Below, in pieces: positions 1 to 9,876 of a stretch of 64,000 nucleotides of DNA; within the stretch, counting starts at the first letter, position 1, and every line of letters begins with the position of its first letter. The stretch is taken from assembly GCA_032622095.1 (NCBI GenBank), contig CP136064.1, forward strand, positions 251,228,484 to 251,292,483, in the 5' to 3' direction. A program made the position numbers and the translations under genes. The notes beneath the pieces are model-generated. The model ran no database searches and had not been told where the DNA came from. It was given only the letters and a program-made list of their open reading frames with translations. This DNA is from Siphonodentalium dalli. Its lineage: Eukaryota > Mollusca > Scaphopoda > Gadilida > Siphonodentaliidae.

Positions 1-627
1 ACATGGTTAAAGCATATAATAAATAGAACACCTATGGTGTTTTCAGTGACTCTCATATTTCATGAGTGACTAGGAGTGGAAATATCAATTTTTAGCTCAC
101 GACCTGCGGTAGATCGTTGAAATTTATATTGTGGTGATTTTGAGTAAAAATAGTAGCAAATACACGTGGCCGAAGTAAACAGACACAAGCCCTCTACCGG
201 ATGACCTGAAAACAACGACCAATGATTTACCGAGGAAATATTCCAGAATAGCGTAGAGGCGATTGCTACGAGACTTTATTCACTTCGATCTCAACCTTCA
301 GCCATGACGATACTAATTTAGATTGCTATTCATATTTATGTCTGTTATTGCTGTATTTACGATGTTTTCTTGAGTGTCATCTCTTCAAATAGTTTATATT
401 GGTAAGTTTATGTTTCATATTTCATTATTGTAGCATTGCGTATAATACACAATTCTGTAATTCGCTACAATATTTCCACTGCTAGTCACTCATTAAATAA
501 TTATGGTATTCACTCAAAAACCATAGGTATCCTCCGTTATTTTCTTTAACCCTTTCTTTACTAAATGGATGTTTGGTGATTGGAAATAATAGAGACATAA
601 ATTACCATGCATGCCATGGAAACTTAC

Positions 628-703
628 CAAAACCAATTGCGAATCCTATAACATACAGAATTGTGGCAACAATACAAATATTAGAGAAGATCTGCTTGCT
701 GTC
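628..703 (-). CDS. SLC2A-like: GLUT-like exon 10, start of TM10
   Basis: This 76-nt exon has acceptor TTTACAG and donor GTAAGTT. It reads about 25 residues beginning DSKQIFSNICIV and ending FAIGFG. This matches the TM10 entry of GLUTs, where a Pro-Gly-rich PGPIPW segment would follow in the next exon. It ends in phase 1, so a further exon is required. None is seen in 1-627, so it lies outside the window. Confidence 0.85.
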
Positions 704-719
704 CTGTAAAATAAAATAA

Positions 720-830
720 ATCAGTGACATATTTTTTCATTGAAATTTATTTAAAATAAAACAGAATGGCGACATATAGTTAAATTGACATTTATTTAAA
801 ATAAAACAAAACGGTGACATATAGTTACAT
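720..830. repeat. Short tandem duplication, two copies of about 55 bp
   Basis: The segment around TTTATTTAAAATAAAAC followed by GGCGACATATAGTTA occurs twice in direct order with a few substitutions (GGCGACATAT versus GGTGACATAT). It lies in the intron between exons 9 and 10. No coding or structural role is seen. Confidence 0.7.
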
Positions 831-1278
831 TGATTACAGAATTAAATTCCTTGACGTATCATAGTGGAGACCAAGGAAAAATTAGAATTAATTCCCTTGC
901 AGTAGCTATCGCATGACAACAGTCAGCATCGGATTATGCTTACTTGTATGTGTACAATATACAACTTATCCACTAAACAATCCCCATCTTGCTTAAAATA
1001 GTTCATTAACATGACCAACTTCATGTTATTATGGTCAAAAATTGCCATATGTCTACCAGACTTTCATTAAACAAATCCATTGATATTGCTTGCAAGCTTG
1101 GAACAACTCAACAAAAATACTAAACTAAACATAAGCATTGACAGCTTTACAGGGTTTGTACAACATTATGAGAAAACAAATCCATGACTTTAAGCCTGGA
1201 AATAAATTTTTCATTTTCGGTGAATTTTCCTGGATTTCTAGGACCCAGACGAACCCGGAGCTTAAGAAATTTGGTTAA

Positions 1279-1557
1279 GGATGCATAATCTGATTAAGCG
1301 CCCCTCATTTACTATTTATTTGGATTCGGGGGCGTAAAAAAAAAATTTGATCTGAGTCAAGGAACCCACCTATCAAAGCTCAAGAGTTATTAAATATCAA
1401 TTTTTGAAATATATTATTTTTCACCATCGAGACTTATTAGTGGCCCTGTAAAAAGTTGACGAGCCGATGGTCTCGGACCAAATTGCATACGAAGATGGAT
1501 AACTCTAAAATCAAGAGGCTTTGTGTTGATAATAAGATCAAATTGGATTGAGTGCCT
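1279..1557. mobile_element. Family G MITE (TTAA target), copy 1
   Basis: The element is bounded by TTAA at 1275-1278 and 1558-1561. The left end is GGATGCATAATCTGATT. The right end GGATTGAGTGCC matches, inverted, the AGGTACTCAATC end of the other G copies. Internally it holds the family's GGGGG(C)GTAAAAAA stretch and TCGAGTCAAGGAACCC-like segment. It shares its right TTAA with the next element, so the two insertions abut. Confidence 0.75.
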
Positions 1558-1561
1558 TTAA

Positions 1562-1971
1562 TCTTTCCATAACTGGAGCTTCCTGAAATTTTGTGAAACC
1601 CTGTACAAATGCATTCTCTTATATATGCGAGTTTCCCCATAGAGAATACATTGACCTAACAATATTTACCTTGACCTTGTAAGCCAGTGCATTCTCTTAT
1701 ATATGCGAGTCTCCCCATAGAGAATACATTGACCTAAACAATATTTACCTTGACCTTGTAAGCCAGTGCATTCTCTTATATATGCGATTCTCCCCATAGA
1801 TAATACATTGACCTAACAATATTTACCTTGACCTTGTAAGCCAGTGCATTCTTTTATATATGCGAGGCTCCCTATGGGAGACTATATGGGAGACTCGCAT
1901 AAATAAGAGAATGCACTGGCACATGATCTTTAATGCTACACTGGGTAGCTCCCATCATGAAAGGGTTCAAA
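1562..1971. mobile_element. Family C MITE with four tandem hairpin arms
   Basis: The ends are TCTTTCCATAACTGGAGCTT on the left and its inverted relative AGCTCCCATCATGAAAGGG on the right, next to TTAA or a decayed TTCA. Inside, the arm GCATTCTCTTATATATGCGA recurs at about 1611, 1689, 1768 and 1846, a period of 78-79 bp. Spacers carry AATATTTACCTTGACCTTG. Only the last unit keeps a full hairpin with its inverted partner near 1885-1920. It lies in the intron between exons 9 and 10. Confidence 0.75.
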
Positions 1972-2044
1972 ATGGCTGAAACTAATAACAGGGCTATCAT
2001 TGAGATGATTTTGCTATCGACTGCTTTTTACTAATAATACTTAC

Positions 2045-2164
2045 CACTAGTGAGTCCTCTTTCATGAGCATCATGAATACTGTTAAAAATATGTGTGAGA
2101 AGATCATGAGAATTGTAGGGGCCAATAGCAATGCGCGCCTACCAGCTTTCTCCATGAGTGGTAC
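2045..2164 (-). CDS. SLC2A-like: GLUT-like exon 9, loop 8 and TM9
   Basis: This is a 120-nt phase 0/0 exon with acceptor TTATAG and donor GTAAG. It reads VPLMEKAGRRALLL, then a hydrophobic helix, and ends MKEDSLV. EKAGRR is the conserved GRR signature of the cytosolic loop before TM9 (ERAGRR in human GLUT1). The exon is slightly too short to stand out as an open frame. It is supported by splice sites, phase and family match. Confidence 0.92.
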
Positions 2165-2628
2165 CTATAATAAATAATTTCAAATGAAAATTTCATCAAT
2201 AAACCTGAAAAAAAAACTTTTGATAAATAAAGTGAATTATCAGGTGAATGCTCCTGTGGTCGCTTAGCAGGCTTACATTTCAGTGACGTCCAAAGTATAT
2301 AAGTACTGCAACTAACAGTATTTAGCATCAGCCATAAATGGAACAAATGGTTGTGATTTCATTCTCGCCTGACTAAATAAATTTTTCCAGTTTGTCAAAG
2401 TCTAACGGTGACCATTCAGTTGGCACCCGGAATATTCTGGCATGTACTTGAATAATTGATTAAGATTTGAGCAAAAGATTTCACAAATTATGTAACCTGC
2501 AATAATTTAAGATATTATCCCTTTGTGATATTGAAATGTTTCCGAAACAAAATTTTCTAACCAAATTTTGGGATCAATCGAGTAACTGATAGAACATTGA
2601 ATATTTGCAGGATCCAAAGATGAGCATA

Positions 2629-2761
2629 CAGTAATGCGCTAAATAATCAACTCCTTAACCACAGCAGAATTATGGGTAGTTTTTCAGGATTTAGTCGGAA
2701 ATATGGCTTGTTGCCATTCATCGGAAAGCTCTAAGTGAGTCAATTATTTAGGGCATTACTG
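2629..2761. mobile_element. Family A foldback MITE, copy 1 (one arm mostly deleted)
   Basis: TA at 2627-2628 and 2762-2763 flanks CAGTAATGCGCTAAATAATC on the left and TTAGGGCATTACTG on the right. The left arm runs to TCATCGGAAAGCTC. Of the right arm only the outer part remains. The TA target and CAGT ends suggest a Tc1/mariner-type origin. Confidence 0.8.
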
Positions 2762-2871
2762 TACCTTGATGCATAGGATATTCATGGCTTATTTGATGAC
2801 ATTAAGGGATTCAAGCATGAAAATAGTTTGTGAATGAGCTGACTTGGCAATTAAAATAGTGAATTAATCAT

Positions 2872-3052
2872 TAAGCCTTGAAATAGTGTGTCTGTCATCT
2901 GATCCTATGTCTCCAATAGCAGATGAGGCCTCAGCAGAATGAGGTTCCTGAGAATGAATTTGATGATGCTAGCCCACTGTGCGGGGTAGCATCACTAATT
3001 CACCCTCTGGGGACCTCATTCTGCAAATGACAGATATTATATTTAAGGCTTG
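2872..3052. mobile_element. Family E hAT-like MITE, copy 1
   Basis: A perfect 8-bp TSD, TTAATCAT (2864-2871 and 3053-3060), flanks ends TAAGCCTTGAAATAG and TAAGGCTTG. Internally there is one palindrome with arms around GCAGAATGAGGT and CACCCTCTGGGGACC. The 8-bp TSD is the mark of hAT elements. Confidence 0.85.
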
Positions 3053-3148
3053 TTAATCATATATAACTTCATGAGTCTTTCAAATGTTTTTGGAATATTA
3101 AATCATTTCTCCTGGGCCCTAATCAGGTTATAGTTAAAATAATGATAA

Positions 3149-3400
3149 CAAGAACATCAATAGGGCATGGCAATATACAACCGTGATAATTTCAACAAAG
3201 GGCCATAACTCTGGTGAAAATTGGCGGGCGGAACCCAAATCTGTATTTTGGATGAGTAAACTCACATACACAATTTCATTCCATTCAGTTCAGATTTACC
3301 AAAGTTATCAAATCAGAAATGAAAATTGAGTGCAAATGCCAACAAAAAAAGGCTGTAACTCTGGTGAAAATTGGAATGGAAGGCGGAATCTAAATTCGAA
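3149..3400. repeat. Family I dispersed repeat ('GGCCATAACTC')
   Basis: It starts with the shared head ACAAGAACATCAATAGGGCA. It then has two units carrying GGCCATAACTCTGGTGAAAA or GGCTGTAACTCTGGTG, followed by CCAAAGTTATCAAATC-like text. The same units occur at 8.1, 12.0, 35.2, 44.9, 46.6, 55.4 and 63.1 kb. The class (SINE, LINE 3' end or satellite-like) is unknown. Confidence 0.6.
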
Positions 3401-3405
3401 CTTAA

Positions 3406-3795
3406 CCCTTTACCCAACAAACCGGCCAAAACCGGCCAAATAAAGCTTCAACAGCCTAAAATATCTTGGGTCTGTCTCAATAAAACCATACAAATATGGA
3501 TATCATTGGAACCGGCTCATTGACCACATTGTGATGGTTACAGTTAGCCCTGTGCCAATGCATTCTCTTATATATGCGAGTCGACCATAGGTCGCCTCGC
3601 ATATATAAGAGAATGCATTGGCCTAAAAAAAATCTTTTTTTAACACTTTTTACCATTTTTCTTACATTCTTTAACAATTTTATAATTTTTAATGTGTTAA
3701 GCCAATGCATTCTCTTATATATGCGAGGCGACCTATGGTCGACTCGCGTATATAAGAGAATGCATTGGCAGAGGGCCCTTCTGTTGGGTAAAGGG
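3406..3795 (+). mobile_element. Family B MITE (piggyBac-like), copy 1
   Basis: TTAA flanks (3402-3405, 3796-3799) surround terminal CCCTTTACCCAACA repeats. The left inner arm has ACCGGCCAAAACCGGCC. Two 69-nt hairpins at about 3556-3625 and 3701-3770 are reverse complements of each other, separated by an AT-rich spacer. There is no transposase. It sits about 120 nt downstream of the GLUT exon 8 donor in gene direction. Confidence 0.85.
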
Positions 3796-3917
3796 TTAAC
3801 CTGTATTTTATGCAAGTAAACCCACTTACCAAATGGACAGTTGGGTGGACAGGATGGACCAATAACATAATATGTCCCGCTTTTTTCAAAACAGGCATAT
3901 AAAAATATATTACTCAC

Positions 3918-4028
3918 AGAGATGCATGTAACAAGAACATTGATGGTTCCAACACCAACATTTACATATGGGATTGTTTCTTCATCAATGTCAGCCTGTT
4001 TAAATATGAATGTTGAGTATGACATTAC
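3918..4028 (-). CDS. SLC2A-like: GLUT-like exon 8, TM7 end to TM8
   Basis: This is a 111-nt phase 0/0 exon with acceptor TTTTCAG and donor GTGAGTA. The 37 residues run from VMSYSTFIFKQADI to NVLVTCIS. VMSYST corresponds to VFYYST after the TM7 SGINA motif of GLUT1. The Phe/Tyr pair is changed to Met/Ser, which may matter for substrate fit. Confidence 0.92.
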
Positions 4029-4504
4029 CTGAAAATGAGAAAGAAAATTAAATGTCAATTATTAATCCGTAAATGAGTAGCCTAGACCCTAATGTTCTCA
4101 GAATTAAAAAAAATGTTAAGCTTTCCATAACACCTGTGCTACATTTAAATGTCCCATTTTGGAAACAGGAGTATAAAAAATATGTTCAAGCCAAATATTT
4201 ACACTTGTAACCTATTATTTGTACATAAAAAGTAAATATTAATAAGAAAACAAGGTTTACACAGAAAGTCGAGTCACCATTCGTATTTCCTAGAAAGGAG
4301 ACAAAACATAATTGAACTCATATCAAATGCATCAGTGACCAATCGGAAATGTGAAAATGACAAATTTTAGTGGGGCGATATATTGAGTGATGTCAATCAA
4401 GTATTCACTTCGTGCCAAGTATGTTTATGTTATGAATTTGATGATGCTTGGTACAAGGGCACTGTTGGAGAAATTAACCAATTAATGATGTTGTTAGATA
4501 GTGA

Positions 4505-4680
4505 TAACTGTCAATTTTAACAACCCTAATGTACTATTTATATGACTTTGGGGGTAAAAAATATTAGATTTTAGTCGAGGAAGCTGCCACCTGTCAAAGT
4601 TCAGAGTTATTAGATTTTGATTAATATTTATTTTGTCCACCTCGAATATTTGTCAGGCTGCAAAAATTCTACGGGAAATA
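4505..4680. repeat. Decayed family G fragment
   Basis: TGTACTATTTATATGACTTT, a GGGGGTAAAAAATATT run, GTCGAGGAAGCTGCCACCTG and CAAAGTTCAGAGTTATTAGA match the left half of family G copies at 15021 and 48797. No TTAA-bounded end can be fixed. Confidence 0.5.
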
Positions 4681-4872
4681 TATATGGAAATGAGCAGACA
4701 CCATAACAAGAGTTTGGGAGGACACGCAAGATCATGGTTTATGGTGGCTTTGTCATATCGGAAATAACTTTTGGAATAAAAGATGACGAAAAATTGGTTA
4801 TCGCCTGAAACAAAATTGCTAGAGTTGGCATTGATATATTTATTCTTAATTCAGTAATCATGTGTTATTTAA

Positions 4873-5264
4873 CCCTTTACCCAACAGAAGGGCCCTGTGC
4901 CAATGCATTCTCTTATATATGCGAGTCGACCATAGGTCGCCTCGCATATATAAGAGAATGCATTGGCTTAACACATTAAAATTTATAAAATTGTTAAAGA
5001 ATGTAAGAAAAAATGGTAAAAAGTGTTTAAAAAATATTTTTTTTAGGCCAATGCATTCTCTTATATATGCGAGGCGACCTATGGTCGACTCGCATATATA
5101 AGAGAATGCATTGGCACAGGGCATAACTGTAACTATCACAATGTGGTCAAGGAGCCGGTTCCAATGATATCCATATTTGTATGGTTCTATTGAGACAGAC
5201 CGAAGATATTTTAGGCTGTTGAAGCTTTATTTGGCCGGTTTTGGCCGCTTTGTTGGGTAAAGGG
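4873..5264 (-). mobile_element. Family B MITE, copy 2 (inverted)
   Basis: TTAA at 4869-4872 and 5265-5268. The orientation is opposite to copy 1: the short GAAGGGCCC end comes first and the CCGGCC-rich end last. Both 69-nt hairpins are present (about 4898-4967 and 5046-5115). It lies in the same intron region as copy 1 but on the other side of exon 8. Confidence 0.85.
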
Positions 5265-5475
5265 TTAATGAAAAAAAAACAAGCTACAATACCATGCCGA
5301 TCACAAATGAACGAAGATGTTTGTTTACATTTGTGAGGACATGTGCTGGTGAAATCCAGTTCGAACCAGGCATCACCATATATGGAATTTGAGGTGGAAA
5401 AAATATATAAATTTCAGAAATCTAAATCTAGTATCTCTGTGCATTTGAGGTGAAATGTTCAGATAATAAGTTTAA

Positions 5476-5834
5476 CCCTTTTTATACTGAAGCATCATTG
5501 ATGAGTAGGATTCCCATAGGAAACATTCAGATAATAAGTTCAACAAGAGGACTCCTTCTGCACTTTTATTTATCTATCATCTGCTTTTATCACTATGACC
5601 CTTTCGATACTAAATGGATTCTCCCACTCAGTTAAAAAGTGTTCATCGGAAGTCTATTATTGATTTGATTGGATGCAAAGGTAATAAAAGCAGATGACAG
5701 ATAATTATAAGTACAGAAGGAGTCCTATTTATTGAGGGAAATGTTTAGATAATAAGTTCAACAAACAACAAATTATTATCTTAAAATTTCCTATGGGATA
5801 ACTACTCATCAATGATGCTTTAGTATAGAAAGGG
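5476..5834. mobile_element. Family H MITE (TTAA target), copy with both ends
   Basis: TTAA flanks terminal repeats CCCTTTTTATACTGAAGCAT and ATGCTTTAGTATAGAAAGGG. The inner arm ATCATTGATGAGTA appears inverted as TACTCATCAATGAT. Internally there are CAGATAATAAGTTCAACAA repeats. The CCCTTT ends group it with B and C. Confidence 0.75.
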
Positions 5835-6189
5835 TTAACATACCTCCAAAGGGAGAGGAGGGTATTCTAAGTGATTATAGCACTTGTCCTCCAATCCCTT
5901 TTGTCATAAATCAATTTATGTTTAAACTATACCTCCAAATAAATAATAGACCATTCTGATGTACACTGTTGTAAGTGACTGTGATAATCAATTTAGTATA
6001 TAAAGTGTAAACTGTACCCATATTAGCATATCAGTTTTTCAAACAAAAAAACCTCAAGGAATATAAGCTCGGAAAAAATTATGCATGTCGCATCAATCTC
6101 ATAATCGCAGGTGCACAGATTTCCATGATACTAAATATCTGTGTAGAAAAAAAATGACAGACAAAGTTGCATCCACAGACAGACAAGCT

Positions 6190-6450
6190 CAAGCCTTGAA
6201 ATAGGGTGTCTGTCATTTGCAGAATGAGGTTCCCAGAGGGTGAATTTAGTGATGCTACCCCGCATAGCGGGCTAGCGTCACCAAATTCACCCTCTGGGAA
6301 CCTCATTCTGCTGAGGTGTAAGCAGAATGAGGTCCCCAGAGGGTGAATTTGGTGATGCTAGCCCGCTATGTGGGGTAGCATCAGTGATCACTAAATTCAC
6401 CCTCTGGGGACCTCATTCTGCAAATGACAGACACGCTATTTCAAGGCTTG
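6190..6450. mobile_element. Family E hAT-like MITE, copy 2, next to an exon donor
   Basis: The TSD is GACAAGCT/GACAAGCC (7 of 8). The ends are CAAGCCTTGAAATAGGG and CTATTTCAAGGCTTG. It has two consecutive palindromes joined by CTTACACCTCAG-like text. The TSD ends 15 nt from the last base of GLUT exon 7 (6473), so this is a close insertion into the 5' end of an intron. Confidence 0.85.
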
Positions 6451-6472
6451 GACAAGCCGATATAAAACTCAC

Positions 6473-6660
6473 AGCATTGATTCCAGACCATTGCTGAACA
6501 CCCAACAAAACAATGGCAATAATAAGGGGAAGTCTCAGCTCCTCCGATAACAAAAGCTTCTTAAGAGAGAAAGCTTCAACAGACGACTGTTGTTTGGCCT
6601 CAATTCTCATCTCTTCTAACTCATCTTCTACGTCGTCATATCCCCTCAGAGCCTTCAGAA
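6473..6660 (-). CDS. SLC2A-like: GLUT-like exon 7, central loop end and TM7
   Basis: This 188-nt exon begins in phase 1 (acceptor ATTCCAG) and ends in phase 0 (donor GTGAGTT). It reads LKALRGYDDVEDELEEM, a basic/acidic loop helix, then LRLPLIIAIVLLGVQQ and WSGINA. LRG..DV..EL.EM and QQ.SGINA are GLUT family signatures. Where human GLUT1 has QLS before the QQ pair, this protein has LGV. GLUT5 also lacks QLS there, so fructose or mixed hexose transport is possible but not shown. Confidence 0.93.
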
Positions 6661-6728
6661 CTGGAATGAAAAGAAACAAATTATGTCGTCATATCCCCTC
6701 AGAGACTTCAGAACTAGAATGAAAAGGA
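6632..6728. repeat. Tandem duplication of the exon 7 acceptor region (period 53 bp)
   Basis: GTCGTCATATCCCCTCAGAG occurs at 6632 and 6685. Each copy is followed by (C/A)CTTCAGAACT(G/A)GAATGAAAAG. The second copy carries its own AG acceptor at 6714-6715 in the intron. Only the exon-proximal copy keeps the frame. Confidence 0.85.
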
Positions 6729-6822
6729 ACAGTTTAACTAAAAAAAACAAACAAATCAGTTGCCAACAACACAGATTTGACTAACTAGACAGCTAACTAA
6801 AGTTATCATCTGAAAATGAAAC

Positions 6823-6935
6823 AAGAGCATCGCTAGGGTGTGGCAAAATACGCCCTTTAGCCATTTCAAATTGTACTACCGCAAATAAAATAATACTTAG
6901 AGCTTACATTTGAAGAATATCTGATATACCCCTAA
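6823..6935. repeat. Head of a family I repeat, cut by a hAT-like insertion
   Basis: ACAAGAGCATCGCTAGGGTG followed by TGGCAAAATACGCCC is the family head also seen near 3149 and 35140. The family text resumes after 8097, so the element at 6936-8097 split this copy. Confidence 0.6.
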
Positions 6936-8097
6936 CAGGGTTCGTACACCCTGTCTGGAATCATTTTCCAGTATATTCCAGTATATTTCCAGTACTGATA
7001 TTATGAATTTCCTAATGGCTAATTAGGGTTAGGGCTACCGTACTCGATCCCAGGTTTACAGTTAGGACTACTCTACTCGATCCCAGGTTTAGGGTTAGGG
7101 TTACGTACTGTCACAGACTTAGCCAGAGAGGTGACGTGAGTCTCTACGGCCCCCAACTTCAGTATTACGACTCCTTACAGCCACCAACTTGAAATTTACC
7201 AAGATTTGAACCAATGAACTCACCCAAACATCCTTTTTAATGATAATTCACATGTTGGCTTCATTATGTCAGTGATATTTAAGTCACTGTCTATAAACAG
7301 CACCTCAAAACCATGCAACAATACTATCGGGAGACATTTCTTTGAATAGAACATAAATTTTCTCATTCGATATATATGAGTGATGAGCTGTCAGAAATAG
7401 TGTGTAATATCCATATTATTTCTTATTTCAGACACTCTTCTCTTGTTGCATTCTGTGCATTTCGAATCGTGGACGTGGTAGAATTATCACTGTCACTAGC
7501 AGGTGCTGTTGTCATTGTTGAGCGTGTTGTTCTACTAGTACTTGCACTACTAGTACTAATTGTAGCAGCAGAATTTGAATTGCCAGATGTAGTACTTGTA
7601 CAACAAAATGTACTCTCTGATTTTCATGGCATTTATGTGGTTTTTACCAATAGCGTGACTACGAACTACGAAGTGCATGTTGTTTCGCACGATGTCGGTC
7701 TCCATCGACGGCAGCCAACCATCCACTAAACTCGGTAATCTCAAGCCAATTCTCGCGAAAAACACACCTCCCGCACATGTTTTGAATGTGTTAAATATGT
7801 AATGTACAAATTTATAATTCATCTAGAATTCGCGCTGAACTACACATCTATTCTAAATGTATAAATCGGTGCTGTAGACATAAGACACGAGAAAATAAAT
7901 GGTCAAACAGGAAGCACCGCGCTGTGTTTTACCGGTGTTACGAAAAATAACAACCGGTGCTACATAAAATCAGCCGATTCCAGTATATTCCAGTATCGAT
8001 CGGCCGGAGATCGTTTTTCAAGTATATTCCAGTACTGGAAAGTTGAATTTGCTTTTTCCAGTATATTCAAGTTTCCAGTACATGCGTGCGAACCCTG
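6936..8097. mobile_element. hAT-like non-autonomous element, CAGGGTTCG ends
   Basis: The ends are CAGGGTTCGTAC and GTGCGAACCCTG, with direct flanks CCCTAA on both sides (shorter than the expected 8 bp). Arms are rich in TTCCAGTATATTCCAGTA, inverted at 6964-7005 and 7975-8080. Inside is a Ser/Thr-rich open stretch on the minus strand (about 7430-7620) that could be a worn transposase linker. No catalytic domain was recognised. Confidence 0.65.
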
Positions 8098-8640
8098 CCC
8101 TAATGTCAATGCCAAAATGCTGTCAAATTCCAAGTCGAAAAATGGCCACAACTCATGTTTCAAATAATTAGACATAACCTATATTCGAACTTGGCCTGTA
8201 GTTTTATCTGGAAAATACACATGCCAACTTTGGTTCAGATCAAATATTCCAAACTGGAGTTATTGGTCGGAAACTAAAAATGTTAACAGACGGTCAAATT
8301 CTAAGTTGAAAAAGGGCCGTAACTCATGTAAAAATAATTGGACAGAATCCATATTCGAACTTGTACTGTATTTTTTACCTGGGAAATACACAAACCAACT
8401 TTGGTTCAGATCAAATAATCCAAACTGAAGTTATTGATCGGAAACCAAAAATGTTAACGGTACGACATACCGACGGACGGATGGCTAGACAGACAGACGG
8501 ACAGACTGATTACATAATACGACCTTTTTTCAAAAGGGCGTATAAAAAGCTAATGGACAGATTGATGGACGGACAGCTAGACCAATAACATATTACATCC
8601 AGTTTTGTTTTCGAAACGGGCGTATAAAAAACAAGTTGGT
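8098..8640. repeat. Family I repeat with GACGGACGG tail
   Basis: Two units carry AAGTCGAAAAATGGCC(A) / AAGTTGAAAAAGGGCC, then ACTCATG, and CAAACTGGAGTTATTGGTCG-like ends. They are followed by a GACGGACGGATGG tail and CCTTTTTTCAAAAGGGCGTA. This is the best complete 3' end of the family in the window. Confidence 0.6.
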
Positions 8641-8750
8641 TGAGCAATTGACTTCCTTAAGAATAAAACTGCCCTTCAAAATGGCAGAATTACTATCCAG
8701 TTTTCCAATCTGCAGATCATTTTGCTATTGGAAACAAAACAGTTATTTAA

Positions 8751-9167
8751 AGGTACTCAATCCGATTTGATGGTCCCCATATTATCAGATTCCAACAACA
8801 ACAACATTTCTTGAAATGCCGCTTCAGTTATCGGATTCGATTAATTGTCAAAACATAATGCTAACTGCTGTCAACTATAATATAAAATTGCCCAAAAACA
8901 GCTATTTATCAACATTTTGTTCAACAAAATTTGGCTAGATTTTAGAGTTACACATCTTAATCCGCAATTTGGTCCGAGACAGTCAGCTTGACGATTATTT
9001 GCCAGACCGCCAAAAATACATATCTCAGGGGAAATAACAAATTTCAAAAATCGATATCTGATCATTCTGAGCTTTGATGAGTGGGTTCCTCGACTCGATT
9101 CAAATATTTTTTACCCCCGAAGCCATCGAAATAGTAATTTGGGAGCATTAATTTGGATTATGCATAT
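8751..9167. mobile_element. Family G MITE (TTAA target), copy 2
   Basis: TTAA at 8747-8750 and 9168-9171. The left end is AGGTACTCAATCCGATTTGA and the right end GGATTATGCATAT. The internal text matches copies at 15021 and 48797 in inverted order. It ends only 34 bp from GLUT exon 6. Confidence 0.8.
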
Positions 9168-9200
9168 TTAACTCCCTTGTATACGTGTGGTCACACTCAC

Positions 9201-9338
9201 CTGTTGCTGCTTCTTGATGTTGTTTTTGGTTTATCAGCAGGTACCTCGGGCTCTCTGGACAGAACGGGAAGCCGACTAACATGATGAACGCTGGTATGGC
9301 ATTCAGGGCAAACATGATTGGCCAGAGGTCTACTGTAC
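9201..9338 (-). CDS. SLC2A-like: GLUT-like exon 6, TM6 and PESPR motif
   Basis: This is a 138-nt phase 1/1 exon with acceptor TTGTACAG and donor GTGAGTG. It reads TVDLWPIMFALNAIP, a hydrophobic helix, then FCPESPRYLLINQ. PESPR after TM6 is the hallmark of the sugar transporter family, and LWP plus PESPR(F/Y)LLI closely follows vertebrate GLUTs. It ends with QEAAT joined to the next exon's Val codon. Confidence 0.94.
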
Positions 9339-9403
9339 CTGTACAAATAATAAATATCACGTGAGAAGTTATCCGATGGTAAGACTTGATAGTGTAATTT
9401 TAA

Positions 9404-9455
9404 CCCTTTCATGATGGGAGCTGCTCTGGTGCAGCATTAAAGGACTCATATAAAG
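9404..9455. mobile_element. Family C end fragment
   Basis: TTAA followed by CCCTTTCATGATGGGAGCTG and GGTGCAGCATTAAAGGA matches the end of family C elements. No partner end is found nearby, so it is a solo or truncated copy. Confidence 0.55.
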
Positions 9456-9479
9456 TCGTCACACAAAATTCATCGGACA

Positions 9480-9820
9480 TAGACCAGATTCAAACTGGGA
9501 CAAGCTCCTCAAATTATATGTCGACAAGGACCATAAAAGGGCAGACCGAACCTAAATTCGAAATTGATCTGTATTTTCATATTACTCAGAGTAATCTATA
9601 TACCAAATTTAAAATGAACAGATAACTATAACTAAGGCTATCATCCGAAGTCAACACAGACGATAACTCGGGTGAAAATAAGTGGATGAAAAATCAAATT
9701 CAAATTTTAGCTGTATTTTCATGAGTAATCCATATACGAAATTTGAAAACAAACATATTCTATAACTAAAGTTATCATCTGGAAACCATCTGGGACAGAC
9801 AGCCGTACCAACAAACAACT
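9480..9820. repeat. Decayed family I repeat
   Basis: Units with AGATAACTATAACTAAGG, CTATAACTAAAGTTATCATC and GGGACAGACAGCCGTACC recall the family I body and tail at 8098-8640. They are more diverged, and the boundaries are approximate. Confidence 0.45.
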
Positions 9821-9876
9821 CTTTACGTGCTCTGAATTATGTGGCTAAAAATTTATGTTTCTACAGTGCCTCTTAA

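Noticed and set aside
3556-3770. Regularly spaced palindromic repeats resembling a CRISPR array
   Set aside because: There are only two inverted units per element, spacers are the same in all copies, and TTAA target duplications show a MITE. The window is eukaryotic.
3574-3819. Repeated open frames giving peptides like RVDHRSPRIYKRMHW and QCILLYMRGDLWSTR
   Set aside because: They are translations of the 69-nt hairpins of family B, present on both strands and in every copy. They are a by-product of palindromic DNA, not genes.
3477-4058. 193-codon minus-strand frame taken as one protein
   Set aside because: Only 3918-4028 is exon (GLUT exon 8, with a good donor). The rest reads through intron and a family B element.
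7022-7110. TTAGGG-like motifs suggesting an internal telomere repeat
   Set aside because: Only three or four scattered GGGTTAGGG copies inside a hAT-like element; no array.
7376-7729. 117-codon hydrophobic plus-strand frame
   Set aside because: It lies inside a hAT-like element over a low-complexity ACTAGTACT-rich stretch. The hydrophobic look is the reverse of a Ser/Thr-rich minus-strand frame.
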